From Methanolobus profundi (GTDB lineage Archaea > Halobacteriota > Methanosarcinia > Methanosarcinales > Methanosarcinaceae): a DNA stretch of 64,000 bases. The stretch lies in contig NZ_FOUJ01000002.1 of assembly GCF_900114835.1 (NCBI RefSeq), positions 142,374-206,373 of the forward strand, read 5' to 3'. Under the pieces are notes generated by a model, which saw only the letters and a list, made by a program, of their open reading frames with translations, searched no databases and was not told the DNA's origin. The position numbers and the translations under genes are program-made. Below, piece after piece: positions 1 to 8,151 of the stretch (its first letter is position 1; every line of letters starts with the position of its first letter).

Positions 1-1770
1 TCCACAGCTTTGCAGAACATTGCTCATATGCTTGAGAAGGAAGGAAAGACCGATGAGGCATTCATGAAACTGGAAGAAGCACTTGAAACGGTTTCCAGAC
101 AGTTCGATGAGATGCCGGAAGAACCTGCGAACAGGAAGATGCTCATTGACATTCTCAGGGATATGAACAGGCTCCTGGAAAATGAAAACGACTCCGGAAG
201 GATGCTGGATAAGTATGAGCTAATACTGCAGATGTCCAGGAAACTGCTGGCTTCCATGCCTGAAAATATGTCATATCAGCTTAATGTTGCCTTTGCTCTT
301 GATATAATCGGCAACCTGCTAAAGGATGAAGGCAGGATCACTGAGGCAATAACAAGAATAGTGGAATCTGTTGATATTGCAGTCAGTGTACTGGAAAGTG
401 AAGGGGATGAACATTCTTCCCTGCAGGATATGATGATCATCATACAGGATATGGTCTCACTTATAGAGCTTACTGATAATGAAGATACAAGACTTGAACT
501 TTACAATGATCTGCTGACCAAGATAGAAAAGGCAGGTCAGGAGAACCTTGAACTCGGCCTTATCTGTGCAGAGATATACAATGAGACAGGCAGGATGCTT
601 GCCGAAAAAGGAAGAAGTGATAAAGCTATTGATGATCTCAGAAAAGCATTCTCTATCTATGAAACTGTCAGTCATGCCACTGGAGATAGCTCAAAGATGA
701 ATGCCATCAGGAAAGATATTGCCCAGATGCAGTTCACACTTGGACAGTATGATGATGCTCTGAATATCTACATGGAGCTTATCAGAGCAGGTAACATCGA
801 CGGAGAACATGCCAGCAGGATAGATGAGATACTGTCCGAAAAGGAAAAGATGGCAGATAACACCGGAAACGTCGATATACTGAAAAAAGAGTATGATTCG
901 ATCCTTGACATCAGGACGGAACTTCTCGGAATGATACCTGACAGGGACGGGAAGAATGCTGAAAAGATAAGGGTGATCCAGGAAAAGATAGCTGACCTGA
1001 TGGTTGCAATGGGAATGAACAGAGAGGCACTCCTAGCATATGAGCAACTTCAGGAGACAGGCACTGATAACAGATATCTGGACAGGATACTGAAACTCCT
1101 TGAGAAGATAAGAGTGGCTGCAGGAAGTTACAATGATGCTGAGAAACAGGAAGTACTGGAATTCCTGCTTTCAAGATATAACAGTCTTGCAGAAACTAAT
1201 GGCAATGACGCTGTCATCGTAGGTAACAGGGCATCTGTTATCGAGAATATAGCATACATCCTTTCTGAAAGACAGGAAGCTGAAGAATCAGGATATATGT
1301 ACAGCTATGCACTGGAAGCATATACCCAGCTCTCTGAACTTGAACCGGATAACTTCTTCCCTCATGAAAGGATCGCAGCGATCCATACAAGGATAGCTGA
1401 ACTCGCTGTAAATGTAGGAGACAGCGAAGAAGCTATTTCAAGATACGACATGGCACTTGGCACATATAGCTCACTTATCGATGCTGACCCTTCGAATATA
1501 GGATACCAGCTTGATCATGCCAGCGTCCTGGATGGTATGGGTGCTCTTTACCTCAGCCTTGAGAAACATGCCGAAGCAAAGTGGTGTTATGAAAATGCCC
1601 TTAAAGCCTATGGCCAGATCATGGAATATGACCCAGGGAACAAAGCATACCGTTCCAATGTTACAATAACCCTTGAGAACCTTGGCTATGTGCTTGAGCT
1701 CATGGGAAGAAAAGAAGATGCAATGTGGATGTATGAAAATGCCAGAAAGATAGATGAAGGCATTGAATAG
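1..1770 (+). CDS. Tetratricopeptide-repeat protein, 5' end outside window
   Basis: The reading frame is open from base 1 and continues upstream of the window, so this is the C-terminal part (about 589 residues) of a longer protein. The visible part is almost wholly alpha-helical, with repeated TPR-like helix pairs (for example the segments with GRSDKAIDDLRKAF, GQYDDALNIYMEL and GRKEDAMWMYENA), acidic overall and without membrane segments. Large TPR proteins of this kind are abundant in Methanosarcinaceae and act as protein-interaction scaffolds; the partner is unknown. The last repeats (about residues 440-580) are the most regular. A strong terminator follows directly. No catalytic domain is seen in the part present. 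Confidence 0.85.
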   Translation, partial: STALQNIAHMLEKEGKTDEAFMKLEEALETVSRQFDEMPEEPANRKMLIDILRDMNRLLENENDSGRMLDKYELILQMSRKLLASMPENMSYQLNVAFALDIIGNLLKDEGRITEAITRIVESVDIAVSVLESEGDEHSSLQDMMIIIQDMVSLIELTDNEDTRLELYNDLLTKIEKAGQENLELGLICAEIYNETGRMLAEKGRSDKAIDDLRKAFSIYETVSHATGDSSKMNAIRKDIAQMQFTLGQYDDALNIYMELIRAGNIDGEHASRIDEILSEKEKMADNTGNVDILKKEYDSILDIRTELLGMIPDRDGKNAEKIRVIQEKIADLMVAMGMNREALLAYEQLQETGTDNRYLDRILKLLEKIRVAAGSYNDAEKQEVLEFLLSRYNSLAETNGNDAVIVGNRASVIENIAYILSERQEAEESGYMYSYALEAYTQLSELEPDNFFPHERIAAIHTRIAELAVNVGDSEEAISRYDMALGTYSSLIDADPSNIGYQLDHASVLDGMGALYLSLEKHAEAKWCYENALKAYGQIMEYDPGNKAYRSNVTITLENLGYVLELMGRKEDAMWMYENARKIDEGIE

Positions 1771-1790
1771 GGCGAAATGACAATAACCCC

Positions 1791-1826
1791 GCATTCCTTA
1801 TAACAAGGAATGCAATCCCTTTTTTC
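1791..1826 (+). terminator. Terminator of the TPR gene
   Basis: A perfect 9-bp stem (1791-1799 with 1805-1813) closes a 5-base loop and is followed by AATCCC and a run of six T. It lies 20 bases after the TPR stop codon. On the minus strand it could also stop transcription arriving from the right. Confidence 0.75.
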
Positions 1827-1852
1827 GCTCATACTCCACTTGGTTGACGGAT

Positions 1853-1920
1853 GGAATGTGGACGGTGTGTGCAAACGTTTTTGAGAGATACTGAGGGGAA
1901 AGTAGCTCGGTCCACATTCC
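1853..1920 (-). other. Stem-loop A with C-rich apical loop, candidate RNA element
   Basis: A perfect 11-bp inverted repeat (1853-1863 with 1910-1920) encloses 46 bases. Inside, 1885-1892 pairs with 1901-1908 with one mismatch, leaving loop 1893-1900, which reads GAGGGGAA on the plus strand and TTCCCCTC on the minus strand. The surrounding gap 1827-2146 has no convincing gene. It also holds a 7-bp hairpin at 1985-2007, and TATA-like sequence near 2030-2060 that could drive minus-strand transcription through the element. Two overlapping minus-strand frames of about 62-65 codons cross the region, but neither has a ribosome binding site. Similar stem-loops occur at 11683-11749 and 54468-54525. 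Confidence 0.4.
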
Positions 1921-2146
1921 AGTGCAATCCAATTCCGTTTTTTGGCGGGTAATAATGTCCATATCGTACCATTTGGGACATTTGGTCACATCCATCTTGT
2001 ATGTGACACACTTCCAACTATCAAGACATACTATATAAATATATCTATACTATTATATCTAATCATTATCATCATTATGAGGTGCTTTATTGCATACTTT
2101 ACAGGACTAACCTACATGAAGCAATATTGAAAAGAAACATACAACT

Positions 2147-2608
2147 CTATTCCAGGGTCCCGGCATCCTTCAGGAACTGTAACCACCTGCGTGCTTCAAT
2201 AACGCGTTCCTGAGAAAAACGCTCTTCGAACTCTTTTTCTTTCTCTTTTGCAGTTCCATCCTCTATCTCTCTGAGATCCATGATAGCCCGGAGAAGACCA
2301 GCAGTCTCATTGAAGAGAGCTTTTGCTTCCTTTCGAGTGAGCTCCTTTGTCTTCAGATCGAGCTCATCCTCTTTTTCCTTTTCCCGAAGATAGGATACAT
2401 ATTTATCAATATGCTCGATATCCTCATCTGTCAATTCATCTTTATTGATGAGCTCCCAGACTATATCATGCAATCTGCATTTCTTTCCCTTTATCTCCAC
2501 GGAATATGGAACTTCCTCACCAACCCAGAAAAGACGGGCATGAAGTGCTGCAAGCAATTGCTTTCGTTCCCATTCAGAGAGCATATCCTCTTTGGTATTC
2601 CCTGTCAT
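2147..2608 (-). CDS. DUF5788-type hypothetical protein
   Basis: A 153-residue soluble, charged, helical protein with no signal peptide or membrane segment. The N-terminal ERKQLL pattern, a central VGEEVP..VEI.GK block and a C-terminal ARRWLQFLK block resemble the DUF5788 family of haloarchaea and methanogens; this family call is from memory of the pattern. The middle (about residues 75-125) is predicted coiled coil, very rich in E and K. No function is known. It is transcribed alone, with TATA-like sequence upstream near 2655. It converges with the TPR gene, with about 370 bases between them. Confidence 0.6.
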   Translation of the reverse strand: MTGNTKEDMLSEWERKQLLAALHARLFWVGEEVPYSVEIKGKKCRLHDIVWELINKDELTDEDIEHIDKYVSYLREKEKEDELDLKTKELTRKEAKALFNETAGLLRAIMDLREIEDGTAKEKEKEFEERFSQERVIEARRWLQFLKDAGTLE

Positions 2609-2807
2609 TTTGACAACTCCATGATAAGTGAATAGACCACACTATATGATCGCAAGTTATATTAAAAAGTCGAAGGAACAAAAATAGAGTTCATTTAAAT
2701 AAGGAAAACACAAATATTATTGAAGAAGTCCCAGATGGAACCGGTCATCAAAAAGCTGCATCCGGAACTGTTACAAAATACCAATAACAACAGGCAGAAA
2801 GCATACA

Positions 2808-3668
2808 ATGGAAGAACACGAGATATATAGTGGGAACGTGAAAGAAAGAAATCTATCCTGGCTCAAAGTATTCACAGGTGGGCTTCTACTATACATATTC
2901 GGAGTATTTGCACTTGCAGCAACACGCAATACCAACATATTCCCCACTGTGGTCATGCTCGGCAATTTCCTTGTCCCGATCACCTATGTAGCATTCTTCT
3001 ATCAGCGAAGGCACCTTAGCAAACTTGATATGCCCACAACAGCATGGGCTTTCTTCTACGGAGGGTTGTTAGGTGTCCTAGCTGCAGCAACTCTGGAACC
3101 TATATTCCTGTCACAGCACAAGCTGTACTTTTCCTTTGAGGTTGGATTGATAGAGGAGTTTGCCAAGATACTAGGAGTATTGATCATCGCCAAGCGTTGC
3201 TCCCATGATTCGGAAATGGACGGGCTTATCCTTGGTGCTGCATCGGGCATGGGTTTTGCTGCACTTGAAAGTACAGGATATGCATTCACTGCATTCCTGG
3301 CAAGTGATGGAAGCCTTACCCAGACAGTGATAATAACCCTTGTCAGAGGTGTTATCGCACCAATAGGACATGGCACATGGACAGCCATACTTGTGAGTAC
3401 AATGTTCAGGGAAAGCGGACCCCGGGCATTCCATATCAACTACAAGGTCATTGGAGCCTATCTCACTGTGGCTGCACTTCATGGGTTGTGGAACGGCCTG
3501 CCGGAGGTACTTTCAATATTCCCGATCCCTGCGGTGAACGTTTTCACCGGACAGGTACTGGTAGCAGCAGTCGGGTTCTTCCTTTTGTGGAGACGATATG
3601 AGGAAGCAAAGAAGCTTCAAATAGAACGTATGGAAAGTGGGATCCCACAATCTGATTGCTGGAAATGA
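2808..3668 (+). CDS. PrsW-family intramembrane metalloprotease
   Basis: A 286-residue polytopic membrane protein with about seven to eight hydrophobic segments. It carries the signature residues of the PrsW/CPBP-like family inside membrane helices: Glu116-Glu117 in EEFAK, Glu154 in ALESTGYAF, His188 in GHGTW and His225 in HGLWNG. In Bacillus PrsW the equivalent residues form a metal protease that cleaves an anti-sigma factor within the membrane; the archaeal substrate is unknown. The C-terminus (about 265-286) is cytosolic and charged. The start is the ATG at 2808 with only a weak ribosome binding site. It looks monocistronic. Confidence 0.8.
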   Translation: MEEHEIYSGNVKERNLSWLKVFTGGLLLYIFGVFALAATRNTNIFPTVVMLGNFLVPITYVAFFYQRRHLSKLDMPTTAWAFFYGGLLGVLAAATLEPIFLSQHKLYFSFEVGLIEEFAKILGVLIIAKRCSHDSEMDGLILGAASGMGFAALESTGYAFTAFLASDGSLTQTVIITLVRGVIAPIGHGTWTAILVSTMFRESGPRAFHINYKVIGAYLTVAALHGLWNGLPEVLSIFPIPAVNVFTGQVLVAAVGFFLLWRRYEEAKKLQIERMESGIPQSDCWK

Positions 3669-3790
3669 TGCTGTTTAGCACATGCAACCTCATTTCAAGA
3701 AATAATCATTTTATAGAAGTTTACCGTTGTTCTTATAGAATATATCAGGCTGGAACATACTGATATTCATTTTTGTGGTTGGTAAATTAC

Positions 3791-4399
3791 ATGAATACAG
3801 AGAACACGCTCGAATGGGATATCGATGTATCGATATTGAATAACAGGTTCGTCATGGGAGAACTGATGAAAGTACTTGGGATCGCTGCAGGCATAACCGC
3901 TGCCATTGTGCTCCTGATAAGTCTTCCTGCTATCCTTGAAGGAACTATCAGCTCTAACAGTAGTAATGCAAGGGGGATGAAATATGCTCTGATACTTTTG
4001 GGCATAACTTTTCTTTTGACAGCATTGTTCATATTCGCATATTATGGGAACAAGTATTCTCTATCATATACTATCGATAGCAAAGGTGTGAGCACCCTTA
4101 CCAGAGAGGATCAGAAGAGCAGGAACAATAAACTGAACTTCCTTATCGTGATCATAGCTATCCTTGCACGTAGTCCCTCTGCAGCAGGAGCAGGCTTCCT
4201 TGCAAGCTCACATCAGAACCAGGATGTGAAATGGAAGAAAATAAAAAAAGCGAAATTCTATCCTGACAAAAACACGATAGCGCTCTCTGCAGGATATGGA
4301 GAGAAGAGCATTGTTTTCTGTAAAGTTGAGAATTACAGCAGGGTTGCAGAGCTGGCCAGATCGAACTGTCCTGATACATGTAAGATAATTGAAAAATGA
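3791..4399 (+). CDS. Two-helix membrane protein, unknown function
   Basis: The protein is 202 residues from the ATG at 3791, chosen over a TTG 18 bases upstream that has no better ribosome site. It has two strong membrane helices (about residues 28-50 and 65-88) followed by a cytosolic domain, with a weaker hydrophobic stretch near 115-145. The topology and the C-terminal pattern of short strands (WKKIKKAKFY..NTIAL) resemble YcxB/PH-like membrane proteins in which a beta domain follows two helices, but this is only a fold-level impression. Its stop codon is buried in a hairpin shared with the convergent CBS gene. Confidence 0.6.
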   Translation: MNTENTLEWDIDVSILNNRFVMGELMKVLGIAAGITAAIVLLISLPAILEGTISSNSSNARGMKYALILLGITFLLTALFIFAYYGNKYSLSYTIDSKGVSTLTREDQKSRNNKLNFLIVIIAILARSPSAAGAGFLASSHQNQDVKWKKIKKAKFYPDKNTIALSAGYGEKSIVFCKVENYSRVAELARSNCPDTCKIIEK

Positions 4400-4414
4400 A
4401 GGGGAGACCCTTCA
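4397..4414. terminator. Hairpin joining the stop codons of two convergent genes
   Basis: A perfect 7-bp stem (4397-4403 with 4408-4414) closes on a GAGA tetraloop of the stable GNRA type. The left arm begins with the TGA of the plus-strand membrane protein, and the right arm contains the TGA of the minus-strand CBS protein. There is no long T-run on either side, so it may protect 3' ends rather than terminate. Confidence 0.6.
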
Positions 4415-5221
4415 GTCAAGACATGTACTGTCAAGGCATTCTCTTAGAAGGGAGAATCTGTCCACCATTCCTACAAGATGCTTGTCATCAGTGACACATA
4501 TACGTCCTATATTGTGGTCCACGAGTGCCTCGATGGCTTTTGAAACCGATGTTGTGGAACTGATAGAGTACAGAGGTGTTGACATCACACGCTCGACCTT
4601 CGGTGAATCACCTGACAGACTGTCATGTGTGTCGGCAGACCGGTTACCTGTCCGTATGAAACCAGCCTTCATGAGATTGCTCCGTGTTACGATACCAAGC
4701 GGCTCATCATCATGCGAGATAACAGGTATGCCTGAGTATTTCCATTCAAGCATGTTGCCCCATACTCTGGAAACGTTGTCGTCATTATATGCGGTAGTCA
4801 CCTTTGTGTTCATTATCTCACTGACCTCTTTGCGATGCAGTTTCATGAGATGGACATTGTGAAAGATGTCCTTGTCACTGATCATACCTGCGATGGACTT
4901 GTCGGTGGAAGAGTTCAGGACAGGAGCACGGTGCTGCCTTGAATCAAGGAGATGTCTGGCAGCATCCCGTACATCCATGTCAGGGGTTATTAGTGGGAAC
5001 TCGTGGGCATAGCCATTAACTGTGACACCTGACCTGTTGGACTGGAGCCTAAGGACATCATGGTCATCCAGTATGCCTGTTACCCGCCCATTGGCATCAA
5101 GTACCGGAAGACTATGCAGATGGTTATCGCGCAATACATGCCTGGCATGTGTCATCAGATCATTCTCCCTGATGCAGACAGGCTCACTTGTCATTATGTC
5201 CCCTACGATCATTTGTTTCAC
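4412..5221 (-). CDS. Four-CBS-domain protein
   Basis: The 269-residue protein is two tandem Bateman modules with no other domain. CBS1 starts at DIMTSEPV (residues 8-15), CBS2 follows near 70, CBS3 begins at EIMNTKV near 135 and CBS4 at RVMSTPLY near 213. CBS pairs bind adenine nucleotides or S-adenosyl ligands and usually report energy state to a partner; stand-alone four-CBS proteins are common in methanogens. No DNA-binding or catalytic domain is fused. A paralogue of the same design is at 56981-57835 in an operon with a universal stress protein. The two could form a sensor family, but no target is visible here. Confidence 0.85.
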   Translation of the reverse strand: MKQMIVGDIMTSEPVCIRENDLMTHARHVLRDNHLHSLPVLDANGRVTGILDDHDVLRLQSNRSGVTVNGYAHEFPLITPDMDVRDAARHLLDSRQHRAPVLNSSTDKSIAGMISDKDIFHNVHLMKLHRKEVSEIMNTKVTTAYNDDNVSRVWGNMLEWKYSGIPVISHDDEPLGIVTRSNLMKAGFIRTGNRSADTHDSLSGDSPKVERVMSTPLYSISSTTSVSKAIEALVDHNIGRICVTDDKHLVGMVDRFSLLRECLDSTCLD

Positions 5222-5402
5222 TCCCTAAAGTTAAGTATTCTGACAGGTCATGTTCCTCCATCCCAACGGAGAATACAGGCCTGTTCACTCCCAATTAATA
5301 TTAGTATCCAATAGTATTTGTAAATCCCGCCAGTCAAACCTACTAAAGACATTCAACCATTTACCCATAGACTATTATGTAAAAGGGTACAAGAACAGAT
5401 AT

Positions 5403-5789
5403 ATGACATTCGATATCGTGATGATAGTTATATTCCTGCTCCTGCTCGCAGGACTTGCTATGTCTTATTTTGCTTTCAAGCTCAAGAAGCAGGAATACGA
5501 AGCTACGGGGAAGTACCCGAGAGGACATTACATGGGACAGGGACTTGCCATTGGTATCGCTATCGGGATCCCCATAGCTTTTGCACTTGATAATATCTTC
5601 TTTGGATATATGGTGGGTCTGGTCATCGGCACGGTCATAGGTTCACGCAATGAGAGTAAACACGAGCATGAGCTAAGACCACTAACTCCAAGAGAAAGAG
5701 AACTGAGAAAGAAGACCATCCTCATATTCGGAGCGCTCTTTGCCATAGGACTGTTCATTTTTGCAGCAATGGTCTACTTCAATTTCTGA
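5403..5789 (+). CDS. Small three-helix membrane protein, unknown function
   Basis: A 128-residue protein from the ATG at 5403; upstream in-frame sequence is AT-rich and not protein-like. Hydrophobic segments lie at about residues 3-22, 47-75 (glycine-rich, GLAIGIAIGIPIAF) and 105-125. A charged cytosolic linker with HEHELRPLTPREREL separates the last two. No family is recognised. A Pro-Arg-Glu-rich loop before a final helix is typical of small archaeal membrane subunits, but no partner is adjacent. It faces the gamma-carbonic anhydrase gene convergently. Confidence 0.6.
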   Translation: MTFDIVMIVIFLLLLAGLAMSYFAFKLKKQEYEATGKYPRGHYMGQGLAIGIAIGIPIAFALDNIFFGYMVGLVIGTVIGSRNESKHEHELRPLTPRERELRKKTILIFGALFAIGLFIFAAMVYFNF

Positions 5790-5833
5790 AACGATCCCAT
5801 TAATAAAGAAAAGATAAGGTAAGGTGGCAGGAT

Positions 5834-6349
5834 CTACTCGTCCTGAGCCATCCTGTATTCTTTCAGCAAACTAACATACTCTGCTGCATTCTCTTTTACG
5901 TGAGTGATATCATCATCTGTCAGCGGTCTCTGAACCTTGCCCGGAACGCCTACTACAAGACTTCCTGCAGGTATCTTCTTTCCCGGTGGAACAAGGGCAT
6001 TTGCTCCGATGATACAGTTCTCACCTATCTCAGCACCATCCAGCACCGTTGCATTCATCCCGATGAGTACGTTGTTAGCTATCTTACAGCCATGCACTAC
6101 AGCACAGTGACCTATAGAGACATCGTCACCGATCTCAACACCATATTTGTCAGATGTGTGTATGACGACATTATCCTGCACGTTCGTTCTCTTGCCGATG
6201 ATGATAGAACTTACATCTCCACGGATGACCGCCCCGAACCAGACACTGGAATGATCTCCAAGTACAGTATCACCGATAACGGTTGCATTCGGAACTATGA
6301 AAGCTGTTGGAGAGATCGATGGGGTTTTTGACTTGAATGGAATTATCAT
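5834..6349 (-). CDS. Gamma-carbonic anhydrase family protein
   Basis: The 171-residue protein is a left-handed beta-helix of hexapeptide repeats (VIGDTV, SIIIGK, VEIGDD, VLIGMN, CIIGAN). The three zinc ligands of the family are present: His64 in VVIHTS, and His81 and His86 in GHCAVVHGC. It lacks the signal peptide and acidic loop of the Methanosarcina Cam enzyme, so it fits the cytosolic CamH/PaaY-like subgroup. It may hydrate CO2 or may only be a structural relative; the sequence cannot decide. The C-terminal helix (residues 145-171) caps the trimer in this family. Confidence 0.85.
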   Translation of the reverse strand: MIIPFKSKTPSISPTAFIVPNATVIGDTVLGDHSSVWFGAVIRGDVSSIIIGKRTNVQDNVVIHTSDKYGVEIGDDVSIGHCAVVHGCKIANNVLIGMNATVLDGAEIGENCIIGANALVPPGKKIPAGSLVVGVPGKVQRPLTDDDITHVKENAAEYVSLLKEYRMAQDE

Positions 6350-6394
6350 GATATCACTCTTTTAAAATGGTCATTATAGACAGCATAAAATCGA

Positions 6395-6526
6395 TCATTT
6401 TTGCTTTTCAGAGCTTTTATTTTCAGTCTTGTCCTTGTCTTCGGATCCCCCATTATTACCAAGGTCAACTACCAGGTGGTTGCATCTTCCACTTTTTGCT
6501 CCACATATTTTACAATATCTTGCCAT
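6395..6526 (-). CDS. 43-residue zinc-knuckle protein
   Basis: This small gene has 44 codons including the stop and begins MARYCKICGAKSGRCNH. The arrangement is C5-x2-C8-x6-C15-x-H17, a plausible single zinc site at the extreme N-terminus, followed by a hydrophilic K/E/D/S-rich tail. The ATG is preceded by AGAGGAG at proper spacing, which strongly supports translation. It stands alone between the gamma-carbonic anhydrase and nitrilase genes, both also on the minus strand. No family is recognised; it could be a nucleic-acid or protein adaptor. Confidence 0.65.
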   Translation of the reverse strand: MARYCKICGAKSGRCNHLVVDLGNNGGSEDKDKTENKSSEKQK

Positions 6527-6628
6527 GTAATTCTCCTCTTAGATAATTAGGGCATGTTTATAGAATAAACCTGTGGGTGTTTTGTGGAAAAGTGTTCCAA
6601 TTAACAAAAATAAATTAAAGTTTCAGCA

Positions 6629-7432
6629 TCAATAAAGATCAGTTCTAATATCATTGAGAATAGACCCTTTTTGTTTGATATCTTTTGCCTGGTCAAGGTC
6701 GATTTCCCCGATGAGAAAAGTTTCCGCATTTCCAGCTTCTTCCAAAACACGACCCCAGCCGTCCGCGATCAAAGACCCACCGGGATAGACCGTACGCTTT
6801 CCCTGTCCAACTCTATTGCAGGCGACATGAGGTAGCTGATTCTCGATAGCTCTGGAAATGGACATGATCCTCCATGGATGAGCATAAAAGTCAGGGATCT
6901 CGGCTGATGATACAAAAAGGTCTGCACCTTCAACAGCTAATTTTCGTGCAACTTCAGGATAGCGAAGTTCGTTACAGATAATGAGTCCGACTGAAAGGTC
7001 ATGTTTTTTCAACCTGATGGGAGCTATGCTGTCCCCGGATGCAAAATATTCTTTTTCCGGTCCGTAAAGCTGAACTTTGCGGTGTGAGCCTGCCAGTTTC
7101 CCCGATTCTATACAGAAACCCAGATTATACTGGGAAGGGAGATGATCATCTTTATTTATTGTGCCCTTCTCTCTTCTTTCTATTATTGAACCTGCAAGGA
7201 TACAGTCATGTTCTTTTGAAAAGTCGCAGAGAGCTTCAATTGTAGGACCAGGAACAGATTCGGCAATCTCCTCGATCCGCTCATAGCAAAATCCAGTGGA
7301 GAACACCTCAGGAAAAACAAGCAATTCAGCTTCTCTGAAAACTGCTTCTTCTGCCATTTGAAGAGCATGGTGCAGATTATCATTCTTTGAACAAACAGAG
7401 ACATTCATCTGGATGCAGGCAACTTTCACTGG
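6629..7432 (-). CDS. Carbon-nitrogen hydrolase (nitrilase superfamily)
   Basis: The protein has 267 residues from the GTG at 7432, which sits 9 bases after GGTGA; a GTG six bases upstream directly abuts that motif and is unlikely. The catalytic triad of the superfamily is clear: Glu41 (FPEVFSTG), Lys118 (HRKVQLYG) and Cys152 (IICNELRYPEV). These enzymes hydrolyse amides, carbamoyl groups or nitriles. The overall pattern resembles omega-amidase/NIT-type amidases rather than true nitrilases, but the substrate cannot be read from sequence. A 43-codon membrane-protein gene ends two bases upstream, so the two are probably cotranscribed from the divergent promoter shared with marR. Confidence 0.85.
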   Translation of the reverse strand, partial: PVKVACIQMNVSVCSKNDNLHHALQMAEEAVFREAELLVFPEVFSTGFCYERIEEIAESVPGPTIEALCDFSKEHDCILAGSIIERREKGTINKDDHLPSQYNLGFCIESGKLAGSHRKVQLYGPEKEYFASGDSIAPIRLKKHDLSVGLIICNELRYPEVARKLAVEGADLFVSSAEIPDFYAHPWRIMSISRAIENQLPHVACNRVGQGKRTVYPGGSLIADGWGRVLEEAGNAETFLIGEIDLDQAKDIKQKGSILNDIRTDLY

Positions 7433-7434
7433 TT

Positions 7435-7566
7435 TCACTCACCTTGAGATGAAGTATAAGAAATTGCACTAAATAAAGATAACCTGTAGTGATGATCATG
7501 TTTAGTTAATAGAAGCAAGATCATCAGAATCAGTCCCAATGTCAGCAGAAGAAGAGTGATCATCAT
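7435..7566 (-). CDS. 43-residue single-helix membrane protein
   Basis: The reading frame is 44 codons including the stop. Its N-terminus is one long hydrophobic helix (residues 1-20, mostly L/I/M) followed by TKHDHHYRLS and a polar tail. AAGGAG lies 11 bases before the chosen ATG; an in-frame ATG at 7599 would start upstream of the expected transcription start. The gene lies between the divergent marR promoter and the nitrilase gene and ends two bases before the latter's start. Translation is suggested by the ribosome site and tight coupling, but this has no known homologue to me. Confidence 0.5.
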   Translation of the reverse strand: MMITLLLLTLGLILMILLLLTKHDHHYRLSLFSAISYTSSQGE

Positions 7567-7600
7567 AGCTGTTATGGCTCCTTCTTTGATCCCATACATT

Positions 7601-7618
7601 TAGTTGCATCAGCAACTA
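7601..7618. promoter_or_regulatory. MarR-type operator 1
   Basis: An inverted repeat of TAGTTGC and GCAACTA around ATCA. Its core TTGCATC-A-GCAACTA recurs 50 bases away at 7650-7668. The site abuts the TATA-like stretch 7617-7623 and lies on the minus-strand leader side, so binding here would block the small membrane protein/nitrilase transcript. Confidence 0.7.
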
Positions 7619-7649
7619 TATATCTGATAGAGATGTATTCAAGCGAAAT

Positions 7650-7668
7650 TGGTTGCATCTGCAACTAA
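7650..7668. promoter_or_regulatory. MarR-type operator 2
   Basis: Second copy of the inverted repeat: GTTGC-ATCT-GCAAC at 7652-7665, flanked by matching bases (TTGCATC, GCAACTA). It lies about 30-45 bases after the TATA-like stretch 7617-7623 in the plus direction, over the expected start of the marR transcript. Copy spacing of 50 bases is close to five helical turns, so both sites would face the same side of DNA. Confidence 0.7.
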
Positions 7669-7705
7669 TTATCCATATATTCCAATGAACCTCAAAGGTG
7701 TACAA

Positions 7706-8143
7706 ATGCAGGATAATGAATTCAGTGGAAAGTTCATCTCATATCTCCACCGATATGGACAGATCTATATCGATAAAAAGATCGAACCATATGGAATAGG
7801 AAGTGGACAGTTCTCTTTTCTTGTGCGATTGTACCACGAGGATGGTGTCAATCAGGAATCTCTTTCAAATTACCTGATGATCGATAAGGCCACTACTACG
7901 AGGGCTATAAAAAAACTCGTTGATGAAGGCTATGTTATCAGGAAGACGGATGAAAAGGACAAACGGTCATACCTGATATTCCTTACTGATAAAGCGAAAG
8001 AACTGGAACCTGAGATGAAAAAGATAGCTTCCGAGTGGGAGAACATCCTCTTCTCTGGTTTTGATAAAAATGAAAGAGAAGATATCGTGAACTCACTTGA
8101 GATTATGTTCAAAAACGTGTCCGAAACAATGCAGGATAAATAG
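7706..8143 (+). CDS. MarR-family transcriptional regulator
   Basis: 145 residues from the ATG at 7706, which has AAAGGTG five bases upstream; an in-frame ATG at 7685 lacks this. The winged helix-turn-helix is typical: helices in VNQESLSNYLMIDKATTTRAIKKLVDEGYV, then the wing RKTDEKDKRSYLIFLT. The DKR motif after the recognition helix is the family hallmark. MarR dimers bind palindromes near their own promoters and release on binding a small ligand; two matching palindromes precede this gene. The MFS exporter gene starts 8 bases downstream, the usual pair for drug or metabolite efflux. Confidence 0.9.
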   Translation: MQDNEFSGKFISYLHRYGQIYIDKKIEPYGIGSGQFSFLVRLYHEDGVNQESLSNYLMIDKATTTRAIKKLVDEGYVIRKTDEKDKRSYLIFLTDKAKELEPEMKKIASEWENILFSGFDKNEREDIVNSLEIMFKNVSETMQDK

Positions 8144-8151
8144 GTCTTACA

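Noticed and set aside
1798-1995. 65-codon minus-strand frame across the gap after the TPR gene
   Set aside because: No ribosome site, runs through the terminator hairpin and the inverted repeat, and a second overlapping frame is equally open.
2734-2829. 31-codon frame just before the PrsW gene
   Set aside because: Overlaps the PrsW start and lacks a ribosome site.
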